The position numbers were made by a program, and so were the translations under genes. DNA of 64,000 nucleotides from Phallus indusiatus (Eukaryota > Basidiomycota > Agaricomycetes > Phallales > Phallaceae). Shown in pieces: positions 9,741 to 20,830 of the stretch. The notes beneath the pieces are model-generated. The model did no database searches, was not told where the DNA came from, and saw nothing but the letters and a program-made list of their open reading frames with translations. The DNA lies in contig JAQFWX010000062.1 of NCBI GenBank assembly GCA_027605045.1, forward strand, positions 124,001-188,000, written 5' to 3'. Each line of letters opens with the position of its first letter. The first letter of the stretch is position 1.

Positions 9741-12280
9741 TTTTGTCTGGTCCGACACCTGCCAGCACGCATTCGATACTCTGAAGTCGTCAATCACCTC
9801 CGCGCCCATTCTTCTCATTCCCAACCCCGCCAATCCTTACAGAATCGAAGCAGACAGCTCCGACTTTGCAACTGGTGCAGTTCTCTCACAGTTGTCGGAC
9901 GACAATGGTAAATGGCACCCTGTTGCGTTCTTCTCGAAGGCCCTCAGCCCTGTCGAACGCAACTACGAGATTCACGACAAGGAGATGCTGGCTATCATAC
10001 GATCTTTGGAGGAATGGCGACACTTTCTCGAAGGCGCGTCACATCCTATCGACATACGGACTGACCACAAGAATCTTGAGTACTTCATGTCCGCGCGCAA
10101 CCTCAATCGTCGTCAAGCCAGATGGTCAGTATATCTCTCGCGCTTTGACTTTACTCTGAAGCATATACCGGGTAAGTCGATGGGTAAGCCTGATGGTTTA
10201 TCCCGTCGCTCAGACCATGGCTCGGGAAAGGACGACAATCGTGGCATCACCCTAATCCGACCTGAAATGTTTGCAATCAACGCCCTGCAAACATTCCGTC
10301 TTAAGGGCGAGGAGGAGGACCTTCTATGCCAGATTCGCAAGGCCAATCGGGAAGGCAAGGTCGAGGATAGCGTGTCCAAAGCCGTCGCAGCACTTCGCGC
10401 TCTAGGTGGTCGTTCAGCTCACTCGTCGGAATGGTTTGAAGACCAGGACCTCCTGTACTATTGCGGCAAGGTTTACATGCCAAACATGGACGAGTTGCAC
10501 CGGAAAATCCTCTCCAGACACCACAACACCAAACTCGGCGGTCATCTCGGTCGTTTCAAGACTCTCGAGCTCGTTTCGCGCACCTTTTGGTGGCCAGGTG
10601 TCTCTAGGTATGTACAACGCTATGTAGAGGCCTGCGACATGTGTCTACGTACGAAACCGTCCCGCCACGCACCCTATGGACTTCTCCGGCCCACAGAAGT
10701 GCCAAGTCGACCTTGGGAACACATCTCGGTCGATGTTAGGGCTACTCAGCTCACACTAGAGGGAGGGGATCCTAAGACAATATATTGGAAGGGAAACTAA
10801 CTACTCACCTAGAGGGAGGGGATCCTAAGAGAACAAGCTTAGGGACCCTCACTCTAGGTACTGCTACTATATACATAAACGACGACGCGGCGTGCGGCCC
10901 TGACACAGCTAAGTGCCAGGCGCCCAAGCCGAACCTAAGCGACGTGATGTCATGGGCATCACGCCGGGTACGAGCGCGCAATGCGCGCGAGTAGAGAAAG
11001 TGAAATAGAGACAAAATAAGGAAACGGAAAGTGAAAGTAAAATACGGAAATGATAAATATAATAGAAAAGAAATGATGCCGATGATAATAAATAAGAAAA
11101 TGAGAGACGGCGGTAGCGTACCCTGACAGTCGACTTCATCGTGGAGCTGCCAGAATCTAACGGTTTTGACGCGATCCTCTCAGTCGTCGACTCTCTCACC
11201 AAACGGGTCCATTTCGTGCCGACATTTACGACGCTTGACGCAACAGGTCTAGCCCGGTTGTACCTTCAACACGTTTGGAAGCTCCATGGTCTCCCCATGA
11301 AGGTGATCTCTGACAGAGGCCCCCAGTTCGCGGCCCGCTTCACACAGGAGCTTTCTAGACTCCTTGGCATACGGCTTGCACCCTCTACGGCATATCACCC
11401 TCAAACCGACGGCCAGACGGAACGAGTCAACGCGGAAGTCGAACAGTATCTTCGACTTTTCACTTCGGAGCGCCAGGATGACTGGGACCAGCTGTTACCC
11501 ATGGCTGAATTCGCATACAACAACCATGTGCACTCGGCTACGCGTTCTACACCCTTCGAGCTCGACACTGGACGACATCCACGCATGGGGTTCGAGCCGC
11601 GACTTGCCGAGTCCAAGATCGAGTCTGTCAACGAGTTCAAGACGCGCATGGAGTCGACGATCGAGGAAGCCAAGGCTGCCATAGTCAAGGTGAAGGACGA
11701 GATGGCCAAATACTACGATCGGAAACACATCCCGGCACCTGAATACAAGGTTGGCGACAAGGTATACCTCGACTCTAGCGACATTCGTACGACCAGGCCT
11801 TCCGCCAAATTGTCGCATCGGTACCTAGGCCCGTTTCCGATAGTCAGCAAGATTGGGTCCCATGCATACAGACTGCGCTTACCGCCGTCCATGTCAAGAC
11901 TTCACCCTGTTTTCCACGTCGGGAAGTTGCGCCCTAAGGTTGAAGATACAATCCCGGGTCGTCGCATAAAGGCTCCTCCGCCACCAGAGGTCAGGGATGA
12001 CGGTGAACACTACGTCGTAGAGCGGATTTTGGACAGTCGCGTGTTCCGGAGACGACTCGAGTACAAGGTGCGTTGGGAAGGCTATGGTCCTGAGCACGAT
12101 CAGTGGGAACCCGAGTCGAATATCGCAGCCCCCGACTTGATCAAGCAATTCCATCGCGAACATCCGAGTACACCACGCTCGATAAATGGTCTTCTTTTTC
12201 AGCGCCGACCTTGGTTTGATTGGTCTAAACTGCAAGAGTCATTAGTCGGTGCTACAGGCGTCGGGACGTCGCCTCGTTGA
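9741..12280 (+). pseudogene. Element C: F1 pol 3' portion (RNase H, integrase, chromodomain), split by a solo LTR
   Basis: Pieces 9741-10733 and 11134-12280 join in frame once the LTR at 10734-11128 and one TSD are removed (...WEHISV|DFIVELPES). Together they carry the RT tail and RNase H (SSDFATGAVLSQLSDDNG, FSKALSPVERNYEIHDKEML). Next come the integrase zinc finger (HHNTKLGGHLG, CDMC), the integrase core with YHPQTDGQTERVN, the RYLGPFPIVSKIG linker and a C-terminal chromodomain (YVVERILDSRVF...[12 protein letters not shown]). Protease and most of RT are deleted, so it is not autonomous. The chromodomain places it with chromoviruses. Confidence 0.88.
10734..11128 (-). mobile_element. Solo F1 LTR, TSD GTCGA
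   Basis: Runs TGTTAGGG...CCCTGACA, 395 bp, flanked by GTCGA at 10729-10733 and 11129-11133. It splits the pol of element C at the integrase zinc finger/core junction. Confidence 0.93.
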
Positions 12281-12291
12281 AGGGGGGATGG

Positions 12292-12639
12292 TGTCAGGGT
12301 ACGCTACCACCGTCTCTCGTTTTTCTTATTTATTATCATCGGGATATGTCCATTTCTATTTCATTTGCATTTCCCATGTCTCACTTTCACTCTTCGTTTA
12401 TTTTTCCTGTCTATATTCCACCTTCTCTACTCGCGCGCGTTGCGCGCTCGTTTCCTGGCGTGATGCCCGTGACATCACCTCGCTTACGCTTGGTTCGGGC
12501 GCCTAGCACTTAGCTGTGTCAGGGCCGCACGCCGCGTTATCATTTTTCATGTATATAGTCGCAGTCCCTAGAGTGAGGGTCCCTAAGCTTGTTCTCTTAG
12601 GATCCCCTCCCTCTAGTTGTGAGCTGAGTAGCCCTAACA
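12292..12639 (+). mobile_element. F1 LTR (3' LTR of element C)
   Basis: 348 bp, runs TGTCAGGG...CCCTAACA, preceded by the polypurine tract GAAGGGGGGATGG at 12279-12291. It is the short variant with one CTCCCTCTAG unit missing, and so differs from its 5' partner; this suggests recombination with another copy. Confidence 0.88.
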
Positions 12640-12752
12640 GCTCTAGTACATACTACAACATATATAGGAGCTAGCAGCATGTCAGACAGCTCTGACATTG
12701 TGGTTGCCTTTTGGCTAAGTGGTCAACGCTGCTGCTAGAGCGCCCTCTTACA
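12640..12752 (+). repeat. Second, left-truncated copy of the 117-bp TG...CA element
   Basis: GCTCTAGTACA...CGCCCTCTTACA matches the complete copy at 41945-42061, but its first 11 bp are missing where it abuts the element C LTR. It has a 7-bp insertion near the start. The right end joins an inverted F1 RT segment. Confidence 0.8.
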
Positions 12753-13473
12753 GTCTCTGACACCCGAGACCTTCGCGGGATCCATCTCGACGGTATTCTC
12801 GGAGATGATGACACCTAGATATTCTATCTTAGTCCGACAAAACTCACACTTCTCCGCCTTGAGGTACAGTTTGTGTTCGCGTAGGCGTTCGAGAACACGT
12901 CGAGTGACTAGATTGTGCTGTTCCCGATCCCGAGTGTAGATGAGGATATCGTCGATGTAGACGGCAACGACACCTTCTGAGATCATGTCTTCAAAGATCT
13001 CATTCATCATCGTCTGAAAGGTGGCGGGACTGTTAGTGAGGCCAAAAAACATCACCAAGGGCTTGAAGAGACCGCGGTTGGTGCGGAAAGCAGCCTTCCA
13101 CTCATCTCCTTCCTTTATCCGCACGTTGTTGTAACCCCAGCGTACATCCAGCTTGGTAAAGTACCGGGCACCTTGCAGCTTGTTGATGAGCTCCGAGATC
13201 AGAGGCAGCGGGTAGCGATTCTTGATTGTCATAGCATTCAACACGCGATAATCTTGGATGAGACGAAGAGAGCCATCCTTCTTCTTGATGAAGAAGACCG
13301 GGGATGCCATCGGTGACTTGGAGGGTCGGATTCGTCCTGATGCAAGGTTTTCTTCCAAAAACACATCCAGCTCGGCCTGTTCGTTGGGTGACAACGGGTA
13401 GATCTTGCAGGACTTGGGCTCAGAACCTGGCACAAGCTCTATCGGGTGGTCCCATTTCTTCGACTGCGGCAAC
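12753..13473 (-). pseudogene. Detached F1 reverse-transcriptase segment
   Basis: The minus-strand frame at 12735-13472 begins [19 protein letters not shown] and runs through [19 protein letters not shown], the catalytic [12 protein letters not shown] and ...[12 protein letters not shown]. It ends at GVRD, where the 117-bp element cuts it. It is close to the RT of element A. Its orientation is opposite to the plus-strand pol of element F that starts at about 13634. It could be the displaced RT of element E. Confidence 0.8.
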
Positions 13474-13633
13474 TAAGGATCTCAACGGGTTATACCTGCG
13501 GGTACAGGTACCTGTACCTGCGGGTATGACCGTGCACACAGCTGAACCATACCTGCCACAGGTTTTGCAAATTTCAATTTGTGTGATCCCTGAACCTGCG
13601 GGTACACAGGTAACCTGCAGGTATACAGGTAGC
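13474..13633. repeat. Truncated relative of the TAAGG...GGGTACC MITE
   Basis: The left end TAAGGATCTCAACGGGTTATACC resembles the terminus of the MITE at 8587. The interior repeats CCTGCGGGTA and AGGTACCTGT. The right terminus is missing and the sequence passes straight into F1 pol, so this is a rearrangement junction. Confidence 0.5.
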
Positions 13634-14289
13634 CTATCCCGTCGTTCAGACCATGGCTCGGGAAAGGACGACAATCGTGGCATCACACTAATCTGACCCG
13701 AAATGTTTGCAATCAATGCTCTGCAAACATTCCGTCTTAAAGGGGAGGAGGAGGACCTTTTACGCCAGATTCGCAAGGCCAATCAGGAAGGCAAAGTCAA
13801 GGATAGCGTATCAAAAGCTGTTGCAACGCTTCGCGCTCTAGGTGGTCGTTCAGCTCACTCGCCAGAATGGTTCGAAGATGTAACGGTTCCGCTATGAGCA
13901 GCGGACTACTATTAAGCATAGTACATACTTGTTAGGGCTACTCAGCTCAGACTAGAGGGAGGGGATCCTAAGAGATATATATTGGGAAAGTACTAACTAC
14001 TCACCTAGAGGGAGGGGATCCTAAGAGAACAAGCTTAGGGACCCTCACTCTAGGTACAGCTACTATATACACAAACGACGACGCGGCGTGCGGCCCTGGC
14101 ACAGCTAAGTGCCAGGCGCCCAAGCCGAATCTAAGCGACGTGATGTCACGGGCATCACGCCGGGTACGAGCGCGCGACGCGCGCGAGTAGAGAAAGTGAA
14201 ATAGAGACAGAACAAGGGAACGGAAAGTAAAAGTAACATATGGGAATGATAAATAAAGTAGAAACGAAATGATGCCGATGATAATAAAT

Positions 14290-15155
14290 TGTCAAGTACC
14301 GATATCCGGGAACGGTGATAGATACTATAATGTACTTTAGTCGCTGAATAGAACAATGATAACCGTCACCGTTGGTCGACGATAGTCAGGACTTGGCCTC
14401 AACCTATAAGAGGTTGTGCCACGACAGTCTTCTTTAGGATTTGTCCTGACGTTCGTCACAAGCGTCGAGTTCGTCAAGGACGTTACGGATATATGCGTTC
14501 CGAGCTTCGAGAGTCGCGAGCTGTATCTCGTATTGAATGATATCAAGCTCAACGATAATGAAGAAAGCTTTGAGATGTAACTCTCGGCAACGACGGATGG
14601 CTTCCGTCGCTGCAAGTCTCGAGGAACGATCTCGACGTTCAATGATGAATAGAATAGAGAAGGAGAGTTGTTATAGAGATATCGAACTACGTTCGATATT
14701 AAGTCTGAAGAACTATCTACGTGTATGCTAGGGTTTATATACACGTCAGATAATTAATTCTAGCTCAGTTCGAAATAGATTCCGAACTTGAGAAATACAA
14801 ACAAGTCGTGAGATTCGTAAGTTACATCAATATATGCAGGGTATGATGTCTCATGTGATGAACATGAGGTGTGCAGGGATGAGAGCTGTGCATACATGGA
14901 CCTACGTTCGTCATCTATGATCTCATAACCGGAACGTGCGTGGAATATTCTAGAAAGGCCTTTCCGCGGGTGTTCCAGGAGTTAAGAGAGACGGGTGCGT
15001 CTCTATTCGAGTTGTAAGGTTGATTGAGATGACTGAACGCGAAGGTCATATCGTGAGTGACGTAAGCGAGATAAGATTACGGAGATGAACGGTAAATGAT
15101 CGGATATGGATTACGTAACGTTACCGGAAGTGATGTCATGAATCGGATCATGACA
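14290..15155 (-). repeat. 3' LTR of element B
   Basis: 866 bp. Read on the minus strand it runs TGTCATGATCC...ACTTGACA. It has a TATATAAA box and the 11-mer AGACTTAATAT about 35 nt downstream. The 135-codon frame inside (14337-14744) has no recognisable motif and is probably chance. Confidence 0.93.
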
Positions 15156-15450
15156 GTATCCCCTCTTTAGGGACGAGCCCCCGAGTCCATTACGTATATC
15201 CGAGTTTAAACGAGTGATCACGTGAGTGTAAACACGTGACGGATAAAAATATTGTGATCACGTGTGTTGACGCGTGATAAATTTAGATTAGTGACTCGTT
15301 ACGCGAGACGCGAGTTATCGGTCACGGGTGACTGTGACATATCGTGACAACCTGAAACGCACTTGGTGAAAAAAGTGCGGTCTTCTTTCCTTTCGACCAC
15401 AATCCAGCCTAATCCTCTTTTCTTGAACGACTTTTGTCTTAATCTTAAAC
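15156..15450 (-). other. Non-coding stretch at the 3' end of element B
   Basis: Begins with the polypurine tract (minus strand AAAGAGGGGATAC abutting the LTR). It then holds repeated CACGTG and ACGTGATC-like words (for example GATCACGTGAGTGTAAACACGTGACGG), followed by the likely promoter and leader of the plus-strand antisense gene. CACGTG words could be factor-binding sites; this is inference. Confidence 0.45.
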
Positions 15451-16857
15451 ATGTCTTCCTCCCGCCACTTCATTACCAATCCCGTCATCCTCAAAAACGT
15501 TTCTTTGACGTCTGCCGAACGCGTAGATTGGGCCTTAACGAACAGGCGCCTTTACTTGTTGCCGGACCAAGGAGAAGTCCAGGCGACCTTTCGCCCCGTG
15601 CACGACGACGACGACCGCGACTTCGTGGAACTCTACCAGTCGAAATACGAGAAAGAGTACGAGGAGAAGTTTCTTGCGTTAGCGGCCGAAAAACTGCGAA
15701 AACAAAAGGAGGAGGAGGAGCGTCGGGCGCGTGAGGCTGAGGAGAGGAGGAAGAGGGAAGAGGAGGAGAAAAAAAGAGAAGAGGAGCGGCAACGAAAGGA
15801 GGAGGAGAAGCAGAGGGAAATAGAGCGCGTTCGCGCTGCGATGATGAAGAAGTACAGGACGGAAAACCCTGAGAAAGCAAAGGTGAGTTTTCTCTAGTTT
15901 TTTGATTTCTCGTGATCTGACTGTGAATAGTCTGTTTCGTCCGTTGGTAAATCGGCGTTGGCGTCGTCCAAACGTCAACGGGAAATCTCTGACGACGACG
16001 AGGGCGAAGGATCCGATGACGACGAGGTACAGGTGGTGCCTCCACCTTCAAAAAAGGCCAAGACGTCGGGCCCTTCATCCGCTTCTCAAGAGGTCGTCGC
16101 CGTTATGGGTCTTATTCGCGACCCCCCTTGTGAGACATGTCGACACAAGGAAAAGCTTTGCCACAGTCAGGTGGGAATCTCGCTCAAAGATTCCGTCTGT
16201 TATGAGTGCAAGGTTGGCAAGATCGCTTGCCCGGATAAGGTCTCTCGAAAGGCGGAGAAGGAGAGGGAGAAACAAAAAGAGCAGGCCTCCAAATCCAAAC
16301 CCAAACGTACGTACAAGTCCAAGGCGCGGAAAACCACGCCCAACGTTACGGTGGTCGACTCCGGCGACGAGGACGAGGGTCCAATTGCTCAAGCCATCCT
16401 GGCGGGCTTTACGTTGGTAGCCAAAGCGATCGAGCGAGCGGGGCGCGACCAACGTGAGGGTTTGGCGTCGTTGGCATTTGAAGTCGCGACTATCGCGCGA
16501 AATATGCCTTCACCAAAGGCGACTCCTCAACCCGAGTACCATGCGCCATCGCCAATGTGGTGGTCTCCCTCGTTGGAGAATCTACCGGGGCCCTCGACCC
16601 TACAAGTCCACCCCGACGACTCGGAGCGGTACGTTGCGTACCATGTCGAAAAGGCGCGAATCAGGGACGAGAAGGCACGGTTGGCGAGGGAGGCTCAGGA
16701 GTCGGTGAGAGATGTTGACGAAATCGAAGAAGTCAGAGTTGGGGATCCCAGCGTCGATAAGGGCAAGGGAAAGGCAAGGGAAGAGGATGGTGGAGGTGAA
16801 GGAGAAGGGTCCGGAGAAGAAGAAGGTGAAGCAGAAGAAGAGTATCCGAAAGTTTAA
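15451..16857 (+). CDS. Antisense spliced gene in element B: coiled-coil protein with a Zn2Cys6-type cysteine cluster
   Basis: Two exons, 15451-15882 and 15931-16857, with intron GTGAGT...AATAG (15883-15930) splicing in phase 0; about 453 residues. Residues about 70-140 are a highly charged E/K/R coiled coil. An acidic patch (SDDDEGEGSDDDE) follows. Then comes C-x2-C-x6-C-x12-C-x2-C-x6-C (CETCRHKEKLC...CYECKVGKIAC), which fits the spacing of fungal Zn2Cys6 binuclear clusters. A basic stretch (KPKRTYKSKARK) and an acidic tail complete it. It lies between the pol stop (17136) and the 3' LTR, opposite to gag-pol. The intron would be read backwards in genomic RNA, which explains its survival. Role unknown; DNA binding or control of the element is an inference. 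Confidence 0.8.
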
Positions 16858-17135
16858 CGGGCCAAACGTAGTGTAGAAATTGAACAAAATCTAGCTAGTA
16901 GTTGTATGTAGAATGACCGTTGTAGAACTTAGCCAAAAAGGCTGTAACAATATAATGTAATTTTGTTTTCTTTTTAATTTTAACGCGAAGTAACGGGAAA
17001 TAGAAGTAATAATGAAAGAAAGATATTCCGTGAGAGAAAGAGGGAGAAAGAAAAGAAACGAAGTTAAAATCATGAAAACGGTGAAAGAACGAGCGTTGGA
17101 GAGCAAACAATCAATACCATAACGTATCATACCAA
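16858..17135. other. Convergent 3' ends of the antisense gene and pol in element B
   Basis: 278 bp, AT-rich, without a supported gene. The plus-strand antisense gene stops at 16857 and the minus-strand pol stops at 17136. AATAAT/AATATAATG-type words could serve as polyadenylation signals on either strand. Confidence 0.4.
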
Positions 17136-20100
17136 TTATGTACGGCTTATGACATTCCAATTAGGACCTGGTTTATCCGGATATTTTCTGTGAAAGTCTT
17201 CGACTAGTTCGCTAGCATTTTCAAGTTCTGTAGCGATGAGCCAAGAAGACTCTTCATCAGTTCCGTCATAACCTAGCCATTTTACCAAGTACAGTAACGG
17301 TACTGCACGGCGTCGATCGATTTTAGAATCTAGTATCGACTCTATTTCGTATTCGAGGTCGCCTTCAATCTCGACAGGAGCTGGAGGGTCTTGAACACGT
17401 CCAGGGATAGTGTTCTCTGTATGCGGCTCGAGCATCGACAAATGAAACACTGGATGAACTGAACGATAATCGTTAGGCAATCTAAGTGTTCTAGTAACGT
17501 CATTAGGCTTAGCGATAATTTCGAATGGGCCTAAGTATTTTGCTGCGAGCTTTTTAGAGGGTCTTGTAGTCGAGAAGAATTCGGCTTTGACGTAGGCTTT
17601 GGTCCCTATATTGAAAGGAGGTGGTTTAGAGCGACGTTCGTCTGCTGGTCCTTGATAGCGTTTTTGAGCTAGTTTGATTTGTTCCTTAAGTTCTTCGTGA
17701 ATTTCTTCGAGCTTGTTAACAAACGACTCTGCTCGAGACGAAGTTAATTCAACGTTGTCGCGTATCGTGAGACTAGGGTGATATCCTTTGTTAGCAAAGA
17801 ATGGAGATATACCCGTAGTAGCACTAGCTGCGTTGTTGAATGCAAACTCTGCAAGAGGAAGCAAATCGGACCAATCGTCTTGCTGGTAGTTGCAATATAT
17901 GCGGATGTATTGCTCCAATGTCTGATTAGTTCTTTCCGTTTGTCCATCACCTTCGGGGTGATATCCGGAAGTGAAATGAAGGTTCATATTTAGGGCTTTG
18001 CCCAAAGAGCGAAAGAAATGAGAGACAAACTCTGAACCTCTGTCTGACGTTACATGGGATGGGACACCATGCTTCGAAAAGACATGTAGAACAAAGAGGC
18101 TGGCGAGTTGTTGCGATGAAATGGTATCGTGAGTTGGAATGAAAATAGCGTATTTCGTTAGCCGGTCAACAACGACAAGAATTGAAGTATAACCACTAGA
18201 AGCAGGTAAATGCTCGATGAAGTCCATAGAGATCGAATCCCAAGGACGTATAGGTACGGGAAGTTGTTTAAGAAATCCGTATGGTTTATGTCGTTGTGAT
18301 TTACCACGAGGACAGTCGATACAAGAGCTACAAAACTCTTTAACCATATCACGAAGGTTTGGCCAGACGTATTCGCGACGTATAAGTTCAAGGGTCTTGG
18401 TCTGTCCGAAATGTCCAGATACGGGATGATCATGTTTATACTGAAGGACACGAAGTCGGAGGTCTTCAGCTGCCGGAACGAAGATACGACCATCACATCT
18501 AAGGAGTCCGCGATCATCCACAGTCCAACGAGGATTGGAACGATCGTGTAAATGAAGTTGCGCGACTGGGTCATGAGGAAGCGCAGTGAGAATGTCGTCA
18601 TGAAGCTTGTTAATGTCCATGATAATAGCGCTACGGAGAATAGGAGCGTGAAGAATGGTAGCATTTAACGACACCTTTAATTGTTCTGAAGTGAAAATCG
18701 GCTTCAAATTTTGTGGGTTAACGTCGGCGTAGTCGCTTATCCCCTCTTTAAGGTAGACGTCCCATCGTCTAGTGAGAGAATCAGGTTTAGTACCCAAGCG
18801 ACCAGGACGGAAATTAATATTAAGGTTAAATTGAGATAAAAATTCGGACCATCTCGCTTGACGGCGAGTAAGTGTTTTTGTTGTAGAGAAATAAGTGAGA
18901 TTTTTGTGATCCGTGAAGACGTCAACAGGAAAAGTAGATCCTTCAAGGTAATGACGCCATTTTTGAAAAGCTTCAAATATCGCGAGTAATTCTTTGTCGT
19001 GAACATCGTAATTGAGTTCTGGAGGTGAAAATGTACGGGAATGAAAAGCGATTGGGTGTAATTCGTTTGTCGCATCGTATTGAGATAATATAGCTGCGAG
19101 AGCATAGTCAGACGCGTCCGTCTCGACTATAATAGGCCGGTCTGGTACCCAGTGAGCTAGCACTGGTGCAGTTGTAAAAGACTTTTTCAAAGTGTCGAAT
19201 GCACGTTGGCAATCGTCGGTCCAGTTCCAAGGTGCACCTTTACGCGTAAGTCGAGTGAGAGGTATTGTTATATGCGAGTATTGATCAATAAAACGACGAT
19301 AGAAGTTTGCAAATCCAAGAAATGATTGAATATCTTTGACTTTGCGCGGAATAGGCCAGTCAATAATCTGTTTAACTTTGCCGGTATCCATCGCAAGTCC
19401 AGATGAATCCAAAACATATCCAAGAAACTCTACACGGTCCTTATGAAATTCACATTTCTTCGGCGACGCATATAGGTTGTGTTGCCGGAGACGTTTGAGA
19501 ACTTCTTTGACGTGTTGTTTATGCGAGGAAATGTCGTCTGAGTAAATGAGGATATCATCGAGATAAACGACGACGCAATGATCGAGTAGGTCGCCTAAAA
19601 TATCGTTCATGAAGCGTTGGAAAGCAGCGGGAGCGTTGGATAATCCAAATGGCATGACAAGCCATTCAAAAGAACCATAACGAGTTCTGAACGCTGTCTT
19701 CCATTCATCACCTTCCGCGATACGCACAAGGTGATATGCGTGCTTCAAATCGATCTTGGTATATATGCGGGCTTTTCGAGGAGCGTCTAGTAAATCCGAG
19801 ATAAGTGGTAACGGATACTTATCCTTTTTACTAATTTTGTTGAGTCCGCGAAAATCCACACAAAGACGTAAGGAACCGTCTTTCTTTTTGACGAAAAGGA
19901 CTGGAGCGCCATGAGGAGAGTTGGAATGGCGGATAAAACCAGTCTTCAAATTATCATCGATAAATTCTCGGAGAGATTCTAATTCAAGGGGTGAAAGAGA
20001 ATAGATGGGTCCTAGGGGAGGAGTTTTGCCATCTTCGAGTTCAATCTTCAAATCGTATGATCGATGTGGCGCCAGAGTGTCGGCTTTGACACCACTAAAT

Positions 20101-20830
20101 ACGTCTGCAAATTCTCGGTAGTCTTCAGGTATAGACATCTCGTTAAAGTCGGGATCCACAGCTGCGGAATAAGACTTGACTTTTGGATCGGTAACTGCTA
20201 ACCGAAAAACGACAGAGCCAGAAGCATTGACTGCATGAAGAAAAGCTGCGGCATTAACAAGAGATACTGAAGGACGAGAAGTGGCGGTTGGAATAGCTGA
20301 GGCATTTCGCGTGTTTGATTGAGTAGCGGAAAAGGACGATTCGGCCTTGTCAGAAGATAATCGTAAGTTGTCTGGGAATTTGATACTGCCCAATACCCAG
20401 TTAATCGACGGATTATAGCGGGTGAGCCAGTCGTATCCTAAGACGAAATCACAATTAGCTTCCAACTTCGTAACGAGAAAAGAAATCGATAAAGTGTCAC
20501 TACTAGGAAAAGTTACATTTAAAACTATCTTCCGAGTGATAAAAGAGTTTGTAGTCCCATCAATAAGAAATAAAGGAATAGGGTCGATGGTCTGAAATGG
20601 AAGGGCATATTTATCTACTATTTTTTCATTTATAAAGCAGTGCGTCGATCCCGAGTCGACCATGCACTTGAAAGGAGAAGAAGAAAAGGGAACAGAAAGG
20701 GAAATCATAAAAGAATCAGAGAAAACAGGCATAGACCGTAAAACTACTTTACTAGTACCACCGACTACGGCTACGTTGGCGCGTACTGAACCTTCCCGAC
20801 TAACATCTAGTTCTTGGATGCACTAGACCC
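17136..20830 (-). CDS. pol: Element B pol polyprotein (protease, RT, RNase H, integrase, chromodomain)
   Basis: Open from 20732 (Met) to 17136, and open upstream to about 20830, in the -1 frame relative to gag; ribosomal frameshifting at the gag end is likely. Order: aspartic protease (VDSGSTH near residue 26), reverse transcriptase ([17 protein letters not shown], catalytic YLDDILIYSDD) and RNase H (VETDASDYALAAILSQ). The integrase follows, with an HHCC finger (HPVSGHFGQTKTLE, CSSCIDC) and a DDE core containing GYHPEGDGQTERTNQ, then a GPFEIIAK linker. The C-terminal chromodomain is YEIESILDSKI...YLVKWLGYDG. About 1,198 residues from the Met, full length for a chromovirus. No stop or shift was seen. 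The chromodomain may direct integration to marked chromatin (known for the group). Confidence 0.95.

Noticed and set aside
14337..14744. Identical 135-codon frame in both LTRs of element B
   Set aside because: Identity is explained by recent LTR duplication. The frame has no motif and is broken in the older F3 LTR at 37439-38669.
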